This document shows positions 40,009-52,990 of a stretch of 64,000 nucleotides of DNA, in pieces. The notes under the pieces were generated by a model that saw only the letters and a list, made by a program, of their open reading frames with translations, was not told the DNA's origin and did not search any database. Every line of letters starts with the position of its first letter. Positions within the stretch are counted from its first letter, which is position 1. This DNA comes from Teratosphaeria epicoccoides. Taxonomy: Eukaryota > Ascomycota > Dothideomycetes > Mycosphaerellales > Teratosphaeriaceae. Made by a program: the position numbers and the translations under genes. Location: the NCBI GenBank assembly GCA_021401465.1, contig JADDMT010000016.1, forward strand, positions 361,231-425,230. Direction: 5' to 3'.

Positions 40009-43000
40009 ATTAACTCTCTAGATTAGAGCGTTCTAAGAGAGTTCCTTAATACAGAAAGCGCTTAAGCATTAACAGCAGTCTTCCGCACTAAGATTATCGT
40101 TAATAGGCACCTGACGAGTACATTAATAGATTCCGGAGCAAGCGGGAATTTTGCCTCTAAATCATTCGTTAAGAGCTAAGGGATCGTAGCCTAAAGCAGA
40201 AGAGAAGGAGTGTATGAACTCATAGTAGTAGATAGGTTACCGCTACCTAGTGTAGAATAGGAGACGATACCATTACTACTAGCTATCTAATAGCACTACG
40301 AGGAAATTGTCTTAGACGTTACTAACATAGCTAGTCATGATGTTATGCTAGGCATGCCTTAGTTAAGAAAGCATAACCTAGTTATAGACCGGAAAAGAGG
40401 AGTACTTACATTTAAGGAATGCGATTACATGATTAGCATTTAACCTAGATAGGGGCAGCATTCGCAGACAGATGAGATTAATAAGCGCAGGATAACTCGT
40501 AAGACGTTTACATTAACAGGAATCACAGAGAACTGTATTTAACCTAGATCGACACTACCGTTAGGTTAGGAGAGTCATGATAATGATTACGGGAATAGTA
40601 GAAGTCATGCACTATCGAAGAATGAAACTAGAATCTCGGACCTAGACATTCCTAAGGAGTATAGCAAGTAGAAGCGACTCTTTAAAGAGGAGAGAGGCAA
40701 GGCGGCCTTACCTAAACATTAACCATAGGATCACAAGATACACTTACAGCCTAGGAAAGAGCCTCTATAGGGAACCCTATACGTAATGTCTAAGAAAGAG
40801 CTTAAAACCCTAGACGAATAGCTAAAAGAGAAACTAGAGAAAGGCTAGATACAGAAGTTGACATCCTTAGCAGCCTTACTAGTAATCTTCGTTCTGAAAG
40901 CAAATGGGAAACTACAACTAGTAGTAGACTTCAGACTACTTAACGACATCACAATTAAGAACTGGTGTCTATTATCAAACATCGAAGAAATACAAGACCG
41001 ATTAACTAGATTAGACTAGTATACAAAGATCGACTTATGTAATACGTTTTACGTAATACGCATAGTAGCTAGATACAAATGGATAATAGCATTCCGAACA
41101 AGATATAGACTTTACAAGTTCTTAGTCATGCTAATAGGACTTACTAACGCCCTAGCGTCATGCTAGGATCTTGTTAACAAAGTCCTCTAAGAACTTCTAG
41201 ACATATGCGTCATAGCATACATAGACGACATCTTAGTTTACACTAAAGGAAGTCTCGACAAGTATATACGACAAGTGCAGGACATCTTCGAACGACTTAC
41301 TTGAGTAGGATTCAAGAATATACTAGAGAAATGCGAATTCTACAAGAAAGAAGTCAAATTCCTAGGATTTATTATTAGCATAACTAGAATCAGGATCGAT
41401 CTAGAAAAGACTAAGTCGATACAGGAATAGCTAACACTAACATGCGTTAAGGACGTACAGGCGTTCCTAGGACTAGTTAACTATAACAGGAAATTCATTA
41501 AAGGCTACTCTAAAACATTAGTACCCCTTACGGAGCTTACAAAGAAAGACAAGAAATAGAACTAGAGCCTAAATGAAGACTTAGCGTTTAAGCGATTAAA
41601 GGAACAATGCGCTTTAGCACTAACGCTACAATTATTCGATGGAAACAAGGCGGTCTAGATAGAAACAGACGTATTAGATAGAGCTATAGGAGCCTGTTTT
41701 ACGTAAGAGCATAATAGGAAACGACACCTAGTAGCCTATTACTTAAGAAAGATGTTACCCGCAGAACAAAACTACGACATCTATAATAAGGAGCTACTTA
41801 CAATAGTTGCATTATTGCAACACTAGCGAGTATATGCGGAAGGAGTACCGAGTCTTACGATTCTCTCTAATCACAAGAATCTGACTTACTTTACTACAAC
41901 TAAGGTACTAACCTAAAGACAAGCCCGCTAGTCAGAGCTGTTAGGGTAGTATAAGTCCAAAATCCGCTATACCCTAGGACGTAAGAACAGAAGAGCCGAC
42001 GTACTAAGCTGCCGTAGCGACTATATAGAGAGTCAGGAACTAGTGCAAGAGAAAATACTTAAGGCAAATGAAGATAGAAGCCTTAGTACTAACACTAAGG
42101 AGTTTAATACTATTATGCGAGTTCTTTAAGACGACGAAGAATAGTTCCTAATTAAACATGGGAAGTACTAAGTACCTAAGGAACGAGTTACGGAGTATAT
42201 ATAATAACATCACGACAGGCCAGAAAATAGACACCCTAGAGTTTCTAAAATAATGGAACTAGTTAAGCGAAGCTTCGGATTCCTACACATGCGACAACGA
42301 ATTCTAGAATACATCAAAAAATGTCTATAATGTTAGCATAATAAAGCTAATAGACATGCCAAGTATAGACACATTTAATTTAAAAGACCTCTAGAGTAAC
42401 TATAGGACAAAGTAATAATAGATTTTATTACGAAACTGCTAAAATCTAGAGACCTAGTCATAGGACATAACTACGACATGATACTTGTCATAGTTAATAG
42501 GCTTACAAAATATGCATACTTTATTCCTACTAACATAGCAAGTATAGCAGAGTAACTTAGGTACCTTCTACTAGATAGACTTATGTAATACCATAGATTC
42601 CCGAAGACATACATTACAGATAGAGATAAGCTCTTTACATCGAATTACTAGAAAACGCTTATAGCAACGCTTGGAATTAAACATAAGCTATCTACAGTAT
42701 ACTATCTATAAACAGATAGCTAAACAGAGATCAAGAATCAGGCCTTAGAAGTATACCTACGACACTACGTTAATTACGCATAAAAAGATTAGGCATTACT
42801 ACTACCTATAGCATAACTTGTACTAAATAACTAACAATCTAAGACTACAAAAGAAATACTATTCTTCGCTAATCTTAGAAAGCATCCGTAGTTATTTAAG
42901 GAATAATATTTGTAATATCTACATGCGGACAAGGTAATAGTAGCTTTAGGAGACCTGAAGCAGGTGCACAAGGAATTACAGAAGGCAATTATTAAGTCTT

Positions 43001-43400
43001 AAGAGAGGATTATGGGATTATATATCGCTAAACGAAAAATGGCACCTTAGCTAAAGAGAGAGGATAAGGTCTGCCTCCTAACAAAAAATCTAAGAACCCG
43101 GAGATTAACTAAGAAACTAGACTACGTCAAAGTCAGGCCATTTTTGATTAATGAGCCTAAAGGACTAGTTAACTACTAACTCAAACTACCAGATAACGCA
43201 AAAATCTACCTAGTGTTCTATGTCTCTATGTTAGAACCTGTAGATACTAAAACACTATGCTAAGAGACATTTCACTTCTAACCTAAGGAAGAAAACAAGT
43301 TTAAAGTCGAGAAAATCCTAGACTAGAAGGGTTAGCAATATCTCGTAAATTAGAAGGGATACAATAATACCGAAAATACTTAGGAACTAGGAAGTAACCT
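40006..43400 (+). pseudogene. T3-B pol: protease, RT, RNase H, integrase, chromodomain
   Basis: Protease LIDSGASGNF (Asp codon 40129); RT with VVDFRLLNDI and YIDD at 41218-41229; RNase H with YNKELLTIVALLQH and RADVLS; integrase IDFIT near 42420, TDRDKLF near 42620 and a NxxxE segment near 42730; LDYVKVRPFLI; chromodomain KVEKILDQKG...YLVN near 43300-43370, weaker than in T1. Stops are TAG and TAA at Gln and Trp positions. Confidence 0.88.
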
Positions 43401-44005
43401 TACAAACTACTACTTGCTTTTATGATAGTTCCTCTAGAATTGACAAAATCAGAAAAAGAAGGATCTACAAAGAAATCCTTAGGAAGGCTATTAAGAGCAC
43501 TCTAGGTTGTAGGAGACAGGTTTAGGGATAGCCCTTAGGCTGCCTCTTCTTGCCTCTCCTGTTCCTCTAGCTCCTCGATGTTCGTAACTTCGACTGTAAT
43601 AGCATTATCTGCCCTCTTTTCTACAAGATCTAATCGTTACTATAGGCGCATCTTATAAGCAAACATAGTCTAAGAACTTTTATACACTAACTCTACTACC
43701 CGCTACGCCTCTTCTACGCGCTTTCGAGCCTCCTCTTAGGCCTCGCGCGTACCTCTTATTCTAGATTGCAACCTCTCTTTCTTAGCGTAAAGACGGTCGA
43801 ATTCCGATTTAGTTATTTGTATGTTATAGTACTAACTACGACAAACGCACTCATTGCACTTCCTAGAGCGAGGATGCACCTTATATACCCGCTTGTTCTT
43901 CTTGTAGGTAGAGCATGCCTTTACTATAATAGACTCGTTTAAATCCAGAAAATCAGCTAGTTGATAACGACGACGAGTTTAAGGCTTCAGGAGGGAATCA
44001 GGCAT
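43400..44005 (-). pseudogene. T3-B antisense gene: Zn2Cys6-like cluster plus coiled coil
   Basis: ATG at 44005, 90 nt from the 3' LTR, running against pol and overlapping the chromodomain end. Residues 11-13 are Arg. Positions 31, 34, 41, 50, 53 and 60 have Zn2Cys6 spacing (CX2CX6CX8CX2CX6C) with Cys at 31, 50 and 53 and Tyr at 34, 41 and 60, as TGT/TGC to TAT/TAC changes would give; the first loop is basic (KKNKRV). A long charged helix follows (FDRLYAKKERLQSRIRGTRE), then an acidic segment (EELEEQERQEEAA) and LNLSPTT, matching the C-terminal motif of the T1 antisense protein. It differs from the T3-A antisense protein outside the cysteine spacing. Confidence 0.7.
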
Positions 44006-44094
44006 TATAGAAAGCCATGATAGCTATGAAGGCAAGCGACCCTAATAACTTAAGAACTAAGCTTTAGGACAAAGCTAGGCTAAAAGGGGGATAG

Positions 44095-44438
44095 TGTTAC
44101 GGTTTAGTCTAAGCCGCATGTGCCTAGACTAAGGCCACTAATCATAGGCAAGGCTAAGAGCTACAAGCGATTAGTGTAGACAAAGTAAGCATGACTAAGC
44201 GTAACTAAGCAACATGCGATTAGCTTGATTAGTAGCAATTAGTTCTCCTATGTATTTAGGAACGTCGAGATGCCCTTATAGCTTCGAGGCGTTTAACTCA
44301 TGTTATCTACTTACTAATTAGAATTACCTTTGTACTAGTTATACTGTCTTAGCTCCCGCTTGTGTTAGCTCTCTCTAAAGAAGCCTTAGCTTACACGTGA
44401 TTAAAGTCATCTGACTACTGTCTCGAGTAACTATAACA
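44095..44438 (+). repeat. T3-B 3' LTR
   Basis: 344 bp starting TGTTACGGTTTAG, preceded by AAAAGGGGGATAG. Nearly identical to the 5' LTR apart from transitions. Confidence 0.93.
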
Positions 44439-46440
44439 CCCCGTTCAAGGTACTTGTAGAGGTATTTGCGCAGAACTTCTAGTTCTGCCTAGGACAAGGG
44501 GTATAGTAGCCCCTATAGTAGCTAGCTGCTATTGACTAGGTTAATAGATAAGTTGTGAGGCCTATGCGAGGCTAATTCTGGGGCGGCGTCTTCTAAGAAG
44601 ACCTCCTAGAGGTCAGAGTATTCCGCCCTGAGCTCGTCTAGCCCATTCTAGACTAAACTAGCTACAGGCGCTACTAACATGACAAAGGTAAGGGTATCTA
44701 GGTCCTTTGCGTCCGCTAAGTACTTACGAGCCTACGCTATGCAAACTTGCTCGCGTCGTCTGCCCTTCTAGCCCTGCTAGCGCATCTGCTTAGTCGCAAA
44801 GTTAAGGGCTAGGTTAAACTTCTCTAGCTAGGCTAGCCTAGGACTATATCGGCGCTATAAATGTCGCTATGTTAGAACTAGTCTAAAGTGCCCCTTAGCT
44901 AGCCTATACTGTCGCGGATTTAGAGCTATATAGGGCTACTACTAGTTACTCTAAGGCGCTAGCCATTAAGCCTAGCGTACTCTTCTACTAGAGGGCCTGT
45001 AACTTCTAGCCTAACCTCCTTAGCGAGTCGACTGTTAAGAAAATTGTCCTATGTACTGCTATCTAGTAGCGCCTTAACCTGTTGCTTACTAAGTAGACCT
45101 CGAATAGTAGCTCCGACTTAGAGCAGGCAGTAGTAGGCACCTTTATACCTATACCTAGGCTCTACTACCTGTCTCTGCTCCTTAGTGTAGTAAACTTAGC
45201 TAGCTATAGCTTAGAGCCCGTTAGGCTAGCCCTAGCTTTTTCCTACACTGCTGCTTCTTCTACAGATAGCTTGTAATACTTATCGATGTGCCTAATTTGC
45301 TTACACTAATAGCATTCGAGCTTAGCTATCTACAATGTAGTCTTCCTAGACAGGACTAGCGCAGACTAGCCTAAGGTAGACCGCTCTAGGGTACGTTTAC
45401 GCCATAGTTTGCTATCCTAGGACCTGCTGCTATTAGATGCCCTCCTTCTGCGGCCCTAGGGGGCCTACTAGCTATGCTTTAGTATAGAAGGCCTAGATAG
45501 CCGCCTAACCCCTAGCTGCTAGCTCTAGCTAGCCCTGTCCTCTGCCTTTATTAACGTGGCGGGTAGTTGTCAGTTAGACTACATAGCTCTCTTTAGGTCT
45601 GCGTTTAAGCAGGACATAAAGGAGGCTATCTACATAGTAGGCTAGTCCTCTTTAATCTTGGCCTAGTACGACTTCATTTCTACAAGGAGCTAGCTTAGAG
45701 ACATCGTGCCTTGCTATAGCTTCTTCAAGGTATCAAAGGCTACTTTTTGCCTCTTAGCTAGCTAGTCTATAGAGTTAAGCATAACATCCTTCATAGTAGC
45801 CTAGTCTAGGCACTATAGGTTGTTATTAGGGTAAGTAGTAGTGCTTTTATAGATCTAACGCTCTAACTAGACCTAGATGTCCTAGTATTCATTTTAGTTG
45901 CTACCTATATAGCTAGCAGCTATATTGACCTTCCGATACTCCTAGTCCTAGAGACGTAGGTGTTATTAGAACTTACGCTCTATAGAGCGGACCTATTTGT
46001 TATAACAAGCCCTCGTATGCCTATTAAAGACCTTAGGTTTAGCATACTTAGGCCCTCCCCGCCTAGGCAGGCTATACTAGTCCGAACTAGATAGTTCCGC
46101 CTGTAACTAGTAGAGCTCTTGCTCTACTCAGGCTAGTTTAAGCTTCTACTCTATAACTTAGAGCTTAGCTTTGTCCTCTTAAAGTCTTGCTCCTAATCTA
46201 GATCTATCTAGTTCGCGATCTACTATTGCTATTAGCTCTGCTTGCTAGAAAGGGTTAAACGGCCCCTACTGTCTTTAGCCTCAAGCTAGTTCTTAGGACC
46301 TATACCCTAAACGCTACTGTCCGGCCTAGTAGGGTCTAGCTTGCTACTAGCTACGCTGTTTTCGCTAGGTAATGTAGAGCCTATGCTCCCTCGCTTGCTA
46401 CTAGCGCTAGCAGCACTACTTCTTGTAGTTGTTATTACTA
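44439..46440 (-). pseudogene. T4 gag, protease and RT start
   Basis: Minus strand: Ser-rich gag N-terminus (SSAASASSKRGSIGSTLPSE, near 46400), capsid-like region, a knuckle near 45290-45330 (CYxCKQIRHIDKYYKL, last Cys as Tyr, x is TAG), protease-like ALLDSSTQDNFL near 45060, and the RT entry motif AELEVLRKYLYKYLERG at 44440-44510. It is followed by the CCCCG duplication and T3-B, then continues at 37659. No LTR or 3' half is present. Confidence 0.75.
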
Positions 46441-46640
46441 TATAATGCTTGTTATGCTTAGTAGGATCAATTTACGTGTAAGATAGTAAGACTAGTACAG
46501 GCTAGTTAAAATACAGACTATAGGTCTATAGTAGGACTACTCAAATTAATAGAGAAGGAAGGGAGTAGGATTAGTCAGGGGGATCGAGGAGTCCCCTTAC
46601 TATGCCTAGGCCAGGCTAGTCCTAATAGGGACAACCCTAG
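46441..46640. other. Leader-like sequence between T4 gag and T2-C LTR
   Basis: About 200 bp upstream of T4 gag (minus strand) with no domain. Probably T4 leader, truncated by T2-C. Confidence 0.4.
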
Positions 46641-47000
46641 TAATATAGGTATATATGCTATATAATATGAAAATATCTCGTAGTGTGACAGAGTAATCCG
46701 ACCTTTTAATAGGTATAAGATAGCGCTACTTTCTGCTTATCGCAGAGGTAGCGCTAGAGGTGCTTATAACCCCTGACGCCCCTTAATTAGGGAAAGCATG
46801 TCTAAGCCTATCCCCGTAGGGGTATCGTAGGGTCAGCGACGTAGGGGCATCCTACGTTAAACATTAATCCTACTTAGACAACATACAAGCTAATGTATAT
46901 ACGAAGGACCCCCTTGCTATGTGTAGCAGGGTTACTACATACTAAGGGCGGACATTAGAACCTATGCGGCTCTAATAGCCCCCTAGTATTAACTGTATTA
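46641..47000 (-). repeat. T2-C 3' LTR
   Basis: 360 bp, same length as in T2-A. Its first bases on the minus strand are TAATACAG, a RIP form of TGATACAG. The polypurine tract in reverse (CTGCCCCTCCTCC) follows at 47001. Confidence 0.88.
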
Positions 47001-47807
47001 CTGCCCCTCCTCCTATAAGGATATCCCTAGCCTTACTAAGTAATACGCGTAGAACATATAGGGTATAGGATGTAGCATGCTTATACTACGTAAGAGTAAA
47101 TAGGTAGATAGCCTACGTAACATGTGTCATGCGTATACCTTAACACCTTCGTAGCGAGTACAGGGTAGAGGCTGCTAACTTAGGCGGGTTTTAATCTGTC
47201 ACATGTTAGGCAGCTTCGCGACACCTTCGCTTTACATGCAGATTAAGATATTAGGAAACTACGAGTATGTACTTTAGTTAACCTTTGAAATAGTAGGGCG
47301 AGCATGCGCGCCGGCCTTGCTAAGTAGCTTGGCTGTCCCTATTTAGTCGTGACTATAAAGAACGTGTCGCAGAACCTTAGGGGTAGTAGGAATGTATATA
47401 GATACTCTGCGCGTACCGCTCGAAACAGTAGGAGCGCGCTCCTAGCGCGGGTCTCGTCACATTTTCATGCTAGTAGACTAGCACGAGTATAGTCGGCGCA
47501 TATGCATGACAGCCGCGTTATCCGTTCTTGCATTATTCGGTCCCCTTGTAAGTTAGCTAAAGGCAGGTACTCTACGCATGTAGTTTAAGTCACTAGCTTA
47601 ACAGTTGCGGTAGGTAACAGGGGGGCTATTAGAGGGTATAAAACCTCGTCGCTTTCCTAAACTTCCTGTTCTAAAACACCTACATTAACCTCTGCTTCTA
47701 TTTTGCTTAGCCTGCGCCTTGCTATGTCTGCGGGTCTAAACTAGAGCTTCTTCTTCTTTAATCGATTAATTAAGATCAATTAACTTATCTTCGCAGTAAT
47801 AGCTTAT
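47001..47807. other. T2-C noncoding region upstream of the antisense gene
   Basis: Matches 14758-15566 (T2-A) and 35143-35945 (T2-B). No coding domain; likely promoter side of the antisense gene. Confidence 0.6.
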
Positions 47808-48715
47808 ATGCTACAGACTAAGTTTAACGCTACTTGCTCTGCCCGTAATTGTCGCTCATGTTAATAATGCCTTGACAACCTTAGCAGCTAAGCTGCACAC
47901 ATCTCTCCTCCGCGTGTTAGTAAGGCGTCCCCTACCCGCGAGGTATGCATGGCTTATACTAACCGAAGCGTAGCTAATATCTATGTTAGCGGATTTAATG
48001 AGGGCAGTATCTACTATAATTATGTCAACTATAATAGTAAGCATCAAAAATGCTAAGACCTCCCTAAAGAGGTGTATAGCAAGTATAACTAGCTATGCTA
48101 GAACATCGATGACTTCTAGAGTACGCGTGACAAGGGGATTACTAAAGGTACTCTAACTATGAATAGGCTACAGGCTAAGTACTACGAGGTACTCGCCTAC
48201 CTACTTGGCGCCCTCTCGTGCTTTACCGCGACTGCTAACCGTTCTCATAGCAGTGTTCGCTTTAACTCTCTGCTAACAGGCGAAAACGTTTGTCTAGGTC
48301 TAATCGCAGACTTAGTCTAGAAGATCTTGAAGGTACTAACTGTTAGGGTTAAGACCTTGGCTATAGTACGCATATAGTGTAGGTACCCTCTAAGTATGAA
48401 TGCTAACCTTCTCCGCTAGGCTAACGTCAGCGTCGAGAAATATCCGACTAGCTGTTAGCGTTAGCAACTCTAGGCCCTTGCCTCTATTAACGATAACTTT
48501 AAGACGCGGATGATCCGCAAGAAGGTTATCAAGCAATTCACCGTTCCCGCCGCTAAGGCTACGCCCTAGCGCCGTACTAAGAGGCAGCCTGCCTCTAAGC
48601 CGGTCCTAAGGACTAAGCCGTAAGTTACTTACTCGAATCCTGTTGCGTGCGTATAGCTAACACATTATAGCGCCGCTACCTACGCTGCCTTAACGCTACT
48701 GTCTAAGAAGAAGAA
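47808..48715 (+). pseudogene. T2-C antisense gene, N-terminal part
   Basis: ATG at 47808 (MLQTKFNATCSARNCRSC). It has the cysteine cluster, the second Cys/His patch (NYNSKHQKC), the segment MNRLQAKYYEVLAYLLG and the start of the basic region, and stops at the T1-C insertion inside a run of Lys codons. TAG codons fall at expected Gln positions. Confidence 0.68.
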
Positions 48716-49208
48716 TGTCAGAAGGGTAGGTGCTAATAGCAGGAAGGGGATTAGGTGTTAGACTTGCAGAGTAGTGAAGAATATTAACAAAGGCAATTAA
48801 CCTTGTACTAACTATCCCCCCTAGAGGAGAAGATTGTAATTAAGCATAAAGCTCCTAACTACCTATCCTGAAGCCATCCCTATATACTAGAGAGACAGGG
48901 TAGCTCTGTTAGATCTGTTAACAGACCTATTAGACCTATGTCTGTAGATCTATAGACTAACCCTACAGATCCTAGGGTCTATTCTTACATGACAGATCCC
49001 TTCTCCCTATAGGCCTATAGATCTGTAGACTAACCCTACAGATCTAGGTATCTATCCTCACGTGATAGACTCTCTCTTCTATACCTGCGTTATGACTCAT
49101 AGTACTATGACTCATAACACTATAACTTATAGCACTTATGACTGCTATGACTTAGGCTATAGTGCTCGTAACTTATAGCACTTATGATACTCATGACACT
49201 TCATGATA
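48716..49208 (-). repeat. T1-C 3' LTR
   Basis: 493 bp. The inner end reads ATGATA (RIP of ATGACA), followed by CTATCCCCCTCTTAGCC. Confidence 0.88.
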
Positions 49209-49286
49209 CTATCCCCCTCTTAGCCTAGCTCGTCCCTAAGCTACCTTATTAGTGCGGGGTTTCTCTTGCTCTTTCTTTGTGTAATA

Positions 49287-49838
49287 ATGTCTTCTCTTTC
49301 TACATTACTACCTTGTGTCATCCTAGACACTAACGCCCCTTTAACGCAGAAACGCAAATGCCGCGTAAATCGAATCTATCGTTAGGGCTAGGACAGCATA
49401 AAGTCCTATACTTAGTGTCAAGAATTAAAGCTTGTTTGTTAAGTACACATTTCCTTAGGGAAATGTTCGTAGTGTTACTTTAGCAACTGTCGAAGTTATG
49501 ACGCGAAGGTAACAGAGGTCGAATAGAAGAACTTAGGTAATTAGCAGAAAAGACTAATTACTGATCTCGATCGTGCGAAGGCGGTCTTAGCCGAGGCTTC
49601 GTAGAAGATGATAGAGGCGCATGCAAAGGAGATGCGTCTTCGAAAACAGTTAGACGTAGTCGACTAGGAGGTCAAGGATAGTCGCACTCTTAAGGAGCGG
49701 GAGATTAGGGAGGACGAGGCCGAAGAACAGGCTCTCTCGCAGGCTAGGTTCCTTCTTAACCTAGATCCTTCAGCGGGTCTCGCTCTTAGTCCTACGACAT
49801 AGAGCGTAATAGAAGGTTTCGCTAACGTGTCGTATTAG
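49287..49838 (+). pseudogene. T1-C antisense gene (Zn2Cys6-like, coiled coil)
   Basis: 552 nt, identical in length to T1-A and T1-B. In the cluster the first and sixth ligands are Tyr (KSYTxCQELKLVC, then CRSYD). The coiled coil (KEMRLRKQLDVV) and LALSPTT are kept. Several TAG codons interrupt the frame. Confidence 0.7.
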
Positions 49839-50579
49839 GGTTTCCTGGATAGCGTAGTAGCCGAGCCTATTGATAGCGTTCCGCAGGAGCCTAGTCGTAG
49901 CTCATAACCTTCTTCCTAGGTTCGTTTTTCGCTTAAAGCTCCGTACCTTCTGCTAACAGTTTCGTAGGTATTTAAGGGGTTCCTAGGTGTTTTCGGTACT
50001 CCTATATCCTTCCCATTTTACTAAGTACTCTTGCTGTCTGTCTACCTAGCGAGTGTCGACGATCTTCTCGACACTATACTCTAGTTCTTCTATTTTAGGG
50101 TCAAGTAGTAAGGGTTCTGTTTGCAGCGTAGTATCTGGCGCTACTTGTTCTAGCAGAGAGACATAGAACACAGGATGTATTCTTATCTACTTAGGTAGCT
50201 ATAACTCAAAATTGACTAGTCCTTTCTTAGCCTTAATCCGGAATGGTCCTAGTTTTACAGCGTCTAGTTTTTTACTCAGCTTGTCTAATTTGATGTAATA
50301 GCAGAGGAGATATACCTTGTCCCCCTCCTTTAGAATTAGTCCCTAAATTCTCTTACGATTCGCGTACTATGCCATGTTCTGCTAATAGAACTGCAGGTCG
50401 AGTCGTGCTTCTGTTTGCAGTCAGCGTAGGTATTCTACTCGCCTGAGTGCTACTAGGTTTTAATCCTTAGCTAAGACATCTAGAACATCTTCTATAGCTA
50501 ATCCGTACGCTATCTGAAATAGCGAGAGTCCTGTCGACTCTGCTAGCGTGCTATTATACGCGAGTTATGCTATTAGTAA
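49839..50579 (-). pseudogene. T1-C pol, 3' part (integrase tail and chromodomain)
   Basis: Chromodomain and integrase C-terminus on the minus strand, co-linear with T1-A. It is cut at 50579 by T1-D with duplication AGTAA and resumes at 57450. Confidence 0.85.
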
Positions 50580-51020
50580 TGTCATGAGTGTCAGGAGTGC
50601 TACGAGTCACAGGACTGTAAGAGTCCTGAGGACTATAAGTCATAAGCATAGTCATAGGAGAAAGGATCTGTCACGTGAGGACAGATCCCTAGATCTGTAG
50701 GGTTAGTCTACAGATCTACAGGCCTATAGGGGAGAAGGGATCTGTCATGGGATAATAGACCCTTAGATCTATAGGGTTAGTCTACAGATCTATAGACACA
50801 GATCTGTTAGGTCTGTTAACAGATCTAACAGAACTGCTCTATCTCTCTAGTATATAGGGATAGCTTCAGGACAGGCAGTTAGGAGCTTCGTGCTTAGTTT
50901 AATTCCCTTTCCCTAGGGGATAGTTAGTTATAAGGACAATTACTATTGTCGATATTCTTTACAGCTCTACGAGTCTAATACCTAGTTACCTTCCTGCTAT
51001 TAGTACCTACCCTTATGACA
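50580..51020 (+). repeat. T1-D 5' LTR
   Basis: 441 bp. TATATA at 50851 and GTGCTTAG at 50890-50897 (39 nt apart) pair with CTGAGTAC at 51023-51030 through two G-U pairs. Confidence 0.9.
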
Positions 51021-51079
51021 TTCTGAGTACTACTTCTAAGGAAGCATTAGGGGACTCGTCGAGCGCTTAACATACGCCT

Positions 51080-52990
51080 ATGTTAAGTAGTTCTTTAGCT
51101 GTTAGTTTAACTTCTAGTAACAGTTAACTAACACCACGAGGACAAGTTGCTACTATACCTCAAATTACGTAGTAGCTCGAATCCATTTACCTTAGCAAGA
51201 TGGCTCTAGCATCCGTTGTAGGTTTAACTACTAGGAATAGACATAGCAACAACAGCTTTAAGATAGGAAGCCCTACAGAGTTTATAGGGCAACGATCTCA
51301 AGTCGAGATGTTTATCCTATAATGCTAGTTAGCATTTAACGTAGATACGGAACAGTTTATAACACATTATAAGCGAATGATGTACATTGTCTCTTACCTA
51401 AAGGGACTAGCGTTCGAGTTTATCTAGCCTCATCTAACAGATTATCTAGATCATGTTAGCAACGTCGAAGCTAGGAAGACGACAACTAGGGAGATTCTTA
51501 ACTTAGACAAGTCTTTGTTTAAGGCGTTACGCGAAGCTTTTAGGCTCGGTAATAAGCAACAAGAGGCCGAGAGAGCTCTCCTAGGAATCTAGCAGAAGGG
51601 TTCTACTATTAAGTACTACGTGGACTTTTAGACCCTCTCTACTCGAGTCGACTAGAATGATAATGCTTTAGCCGCTTAGTTCTACTAGGGACTAAAGGAG
51701 ACAGTTAAAGACGAAATTGCCTGAGGAGATCAGCTAACGACATTCAAGGAAATGAGCGATCTCGCGATTAGAATTGATAATTGCATCTAGGAACGACAGC
51801 AAGAACGACAACATGGAAATCGCAAGCTAGCACAGGCTAACTATAAGGTCTAACGATTAGCACTAAAATAGCGAAGCGATTACTATAGTCTCTAACCTAT
51901 GGAGTTAGATGCGACTAAGGGGCGTCTAAGGAATAGACCCTAAGGAAAGCCGCAGGAGGGCTCTCCTCCCTAGAATAGTCTGAAGAAGCCATTCGACAAG
52001 AGTAATCTCGAGTGCTATAACTGTAGAAAGAAAGGACACTTTGCCTGCGAATGTTTTGCTAAGAAGTAACAACAAGAGCCGCCTAGGATAGAGCAGGCTC
52101 GCGCAACAACGACGGCACCTAAGCAAAAGGCCGCCGCTACTTAAGAACCGGACTATGCCGCACTTACTTAGACTATGTGCTATAACGACGATTGTCGAAT
52201 TCACATTAGTGATAAGGATCGTTCCGGATAGTACCCTAGCTAAAACAAGGCATAGTCGATCTGTGCGCTAAGGGGTACACCTTCTAGTACGACAGTCCTA
52301 AGGCAACAGGAGCTAGAAGAAGAAGAAGAAGGTTCAGACGACAACTACGAGATTGTCGAAGCTGTTATTCCTGATTCCGAGGAAGACGAGAGCATAGAGC
52401 GATAGGCTATGCTGCCGCATAACATTAGGCTTAATATTATCCGAATTATACAGAACTAGTAGGCTTAAGCTTGCCCATGGATTAATGGAGTATAACATGT
52501 CGACTAGCTTTAGTATGACGAACTAGCCGACCGTATGCGACGACACCTAAGGAGACTACTAGTCGTAGCTTAACCTTACGCGCATCAGGAAGTTGTCTAA
52601 AAAATTGTACTGTTTAGGGTAGAGTTTACACCCTAGGGAGGCTACCTAACCTACGAAGGTATTCAGATTTCACGAGCGCTACGACTCTAAGTCTACTACT
52701 TAAAGATAGAGTACGCAAGAAACGCGCAGGAACAGCAAGGCTAAGGGCGAGAACGACCTCTAAGGCCAGAGAATAGTAACGCTTAGAGAAGAAGCCGAGA
52801 CTATACGATCCCTAGACTAGTCCGTGAAGACAGTTATTCGGGAAACGACGAGGTCCGCTAGAATTAGACCTACGGACAGACTAGACAGGGCTGCAACGAT
52901 GTGCCGCGATTGGCGCCAGATACGCGAACAACCTTAGAGTATAGGTACACATTAACGAGATGCTAGCTAGGGCCTTATTAGATTTAGGAT
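51080..52990 (+). pseudogene. T1-D gag
   Basis: ATG at 51080; knuckle at 52013 (CYNCRKKGHFACEC, with several RIP changes); the slippery GGGAAAC at 52840-52846 in the same phase as in T1-A. The distance from the knuckle to the protease Asp is 968 nt in both copies, so the -1 frame relation is conserved. Confidence 0.82.

Larger units (their letters stand above)
37660..44438 (+). mobile_element. T3-B, full-length chromodomain gypsy element nested in T4
   Basis: 6,779 bp with two 344-bp LTRs (TGTTAC...ATAACA) and a perfect CCCCG duplication (37655-37659 and 44439-44443). Order: LTR, self-primer site, gag with knuckle, slippery site, protease, RT, RNase H, integrase, chromodomain, antisense gene, polypurine tract (44082-44094), LTR. 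Confidence 0.94.
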
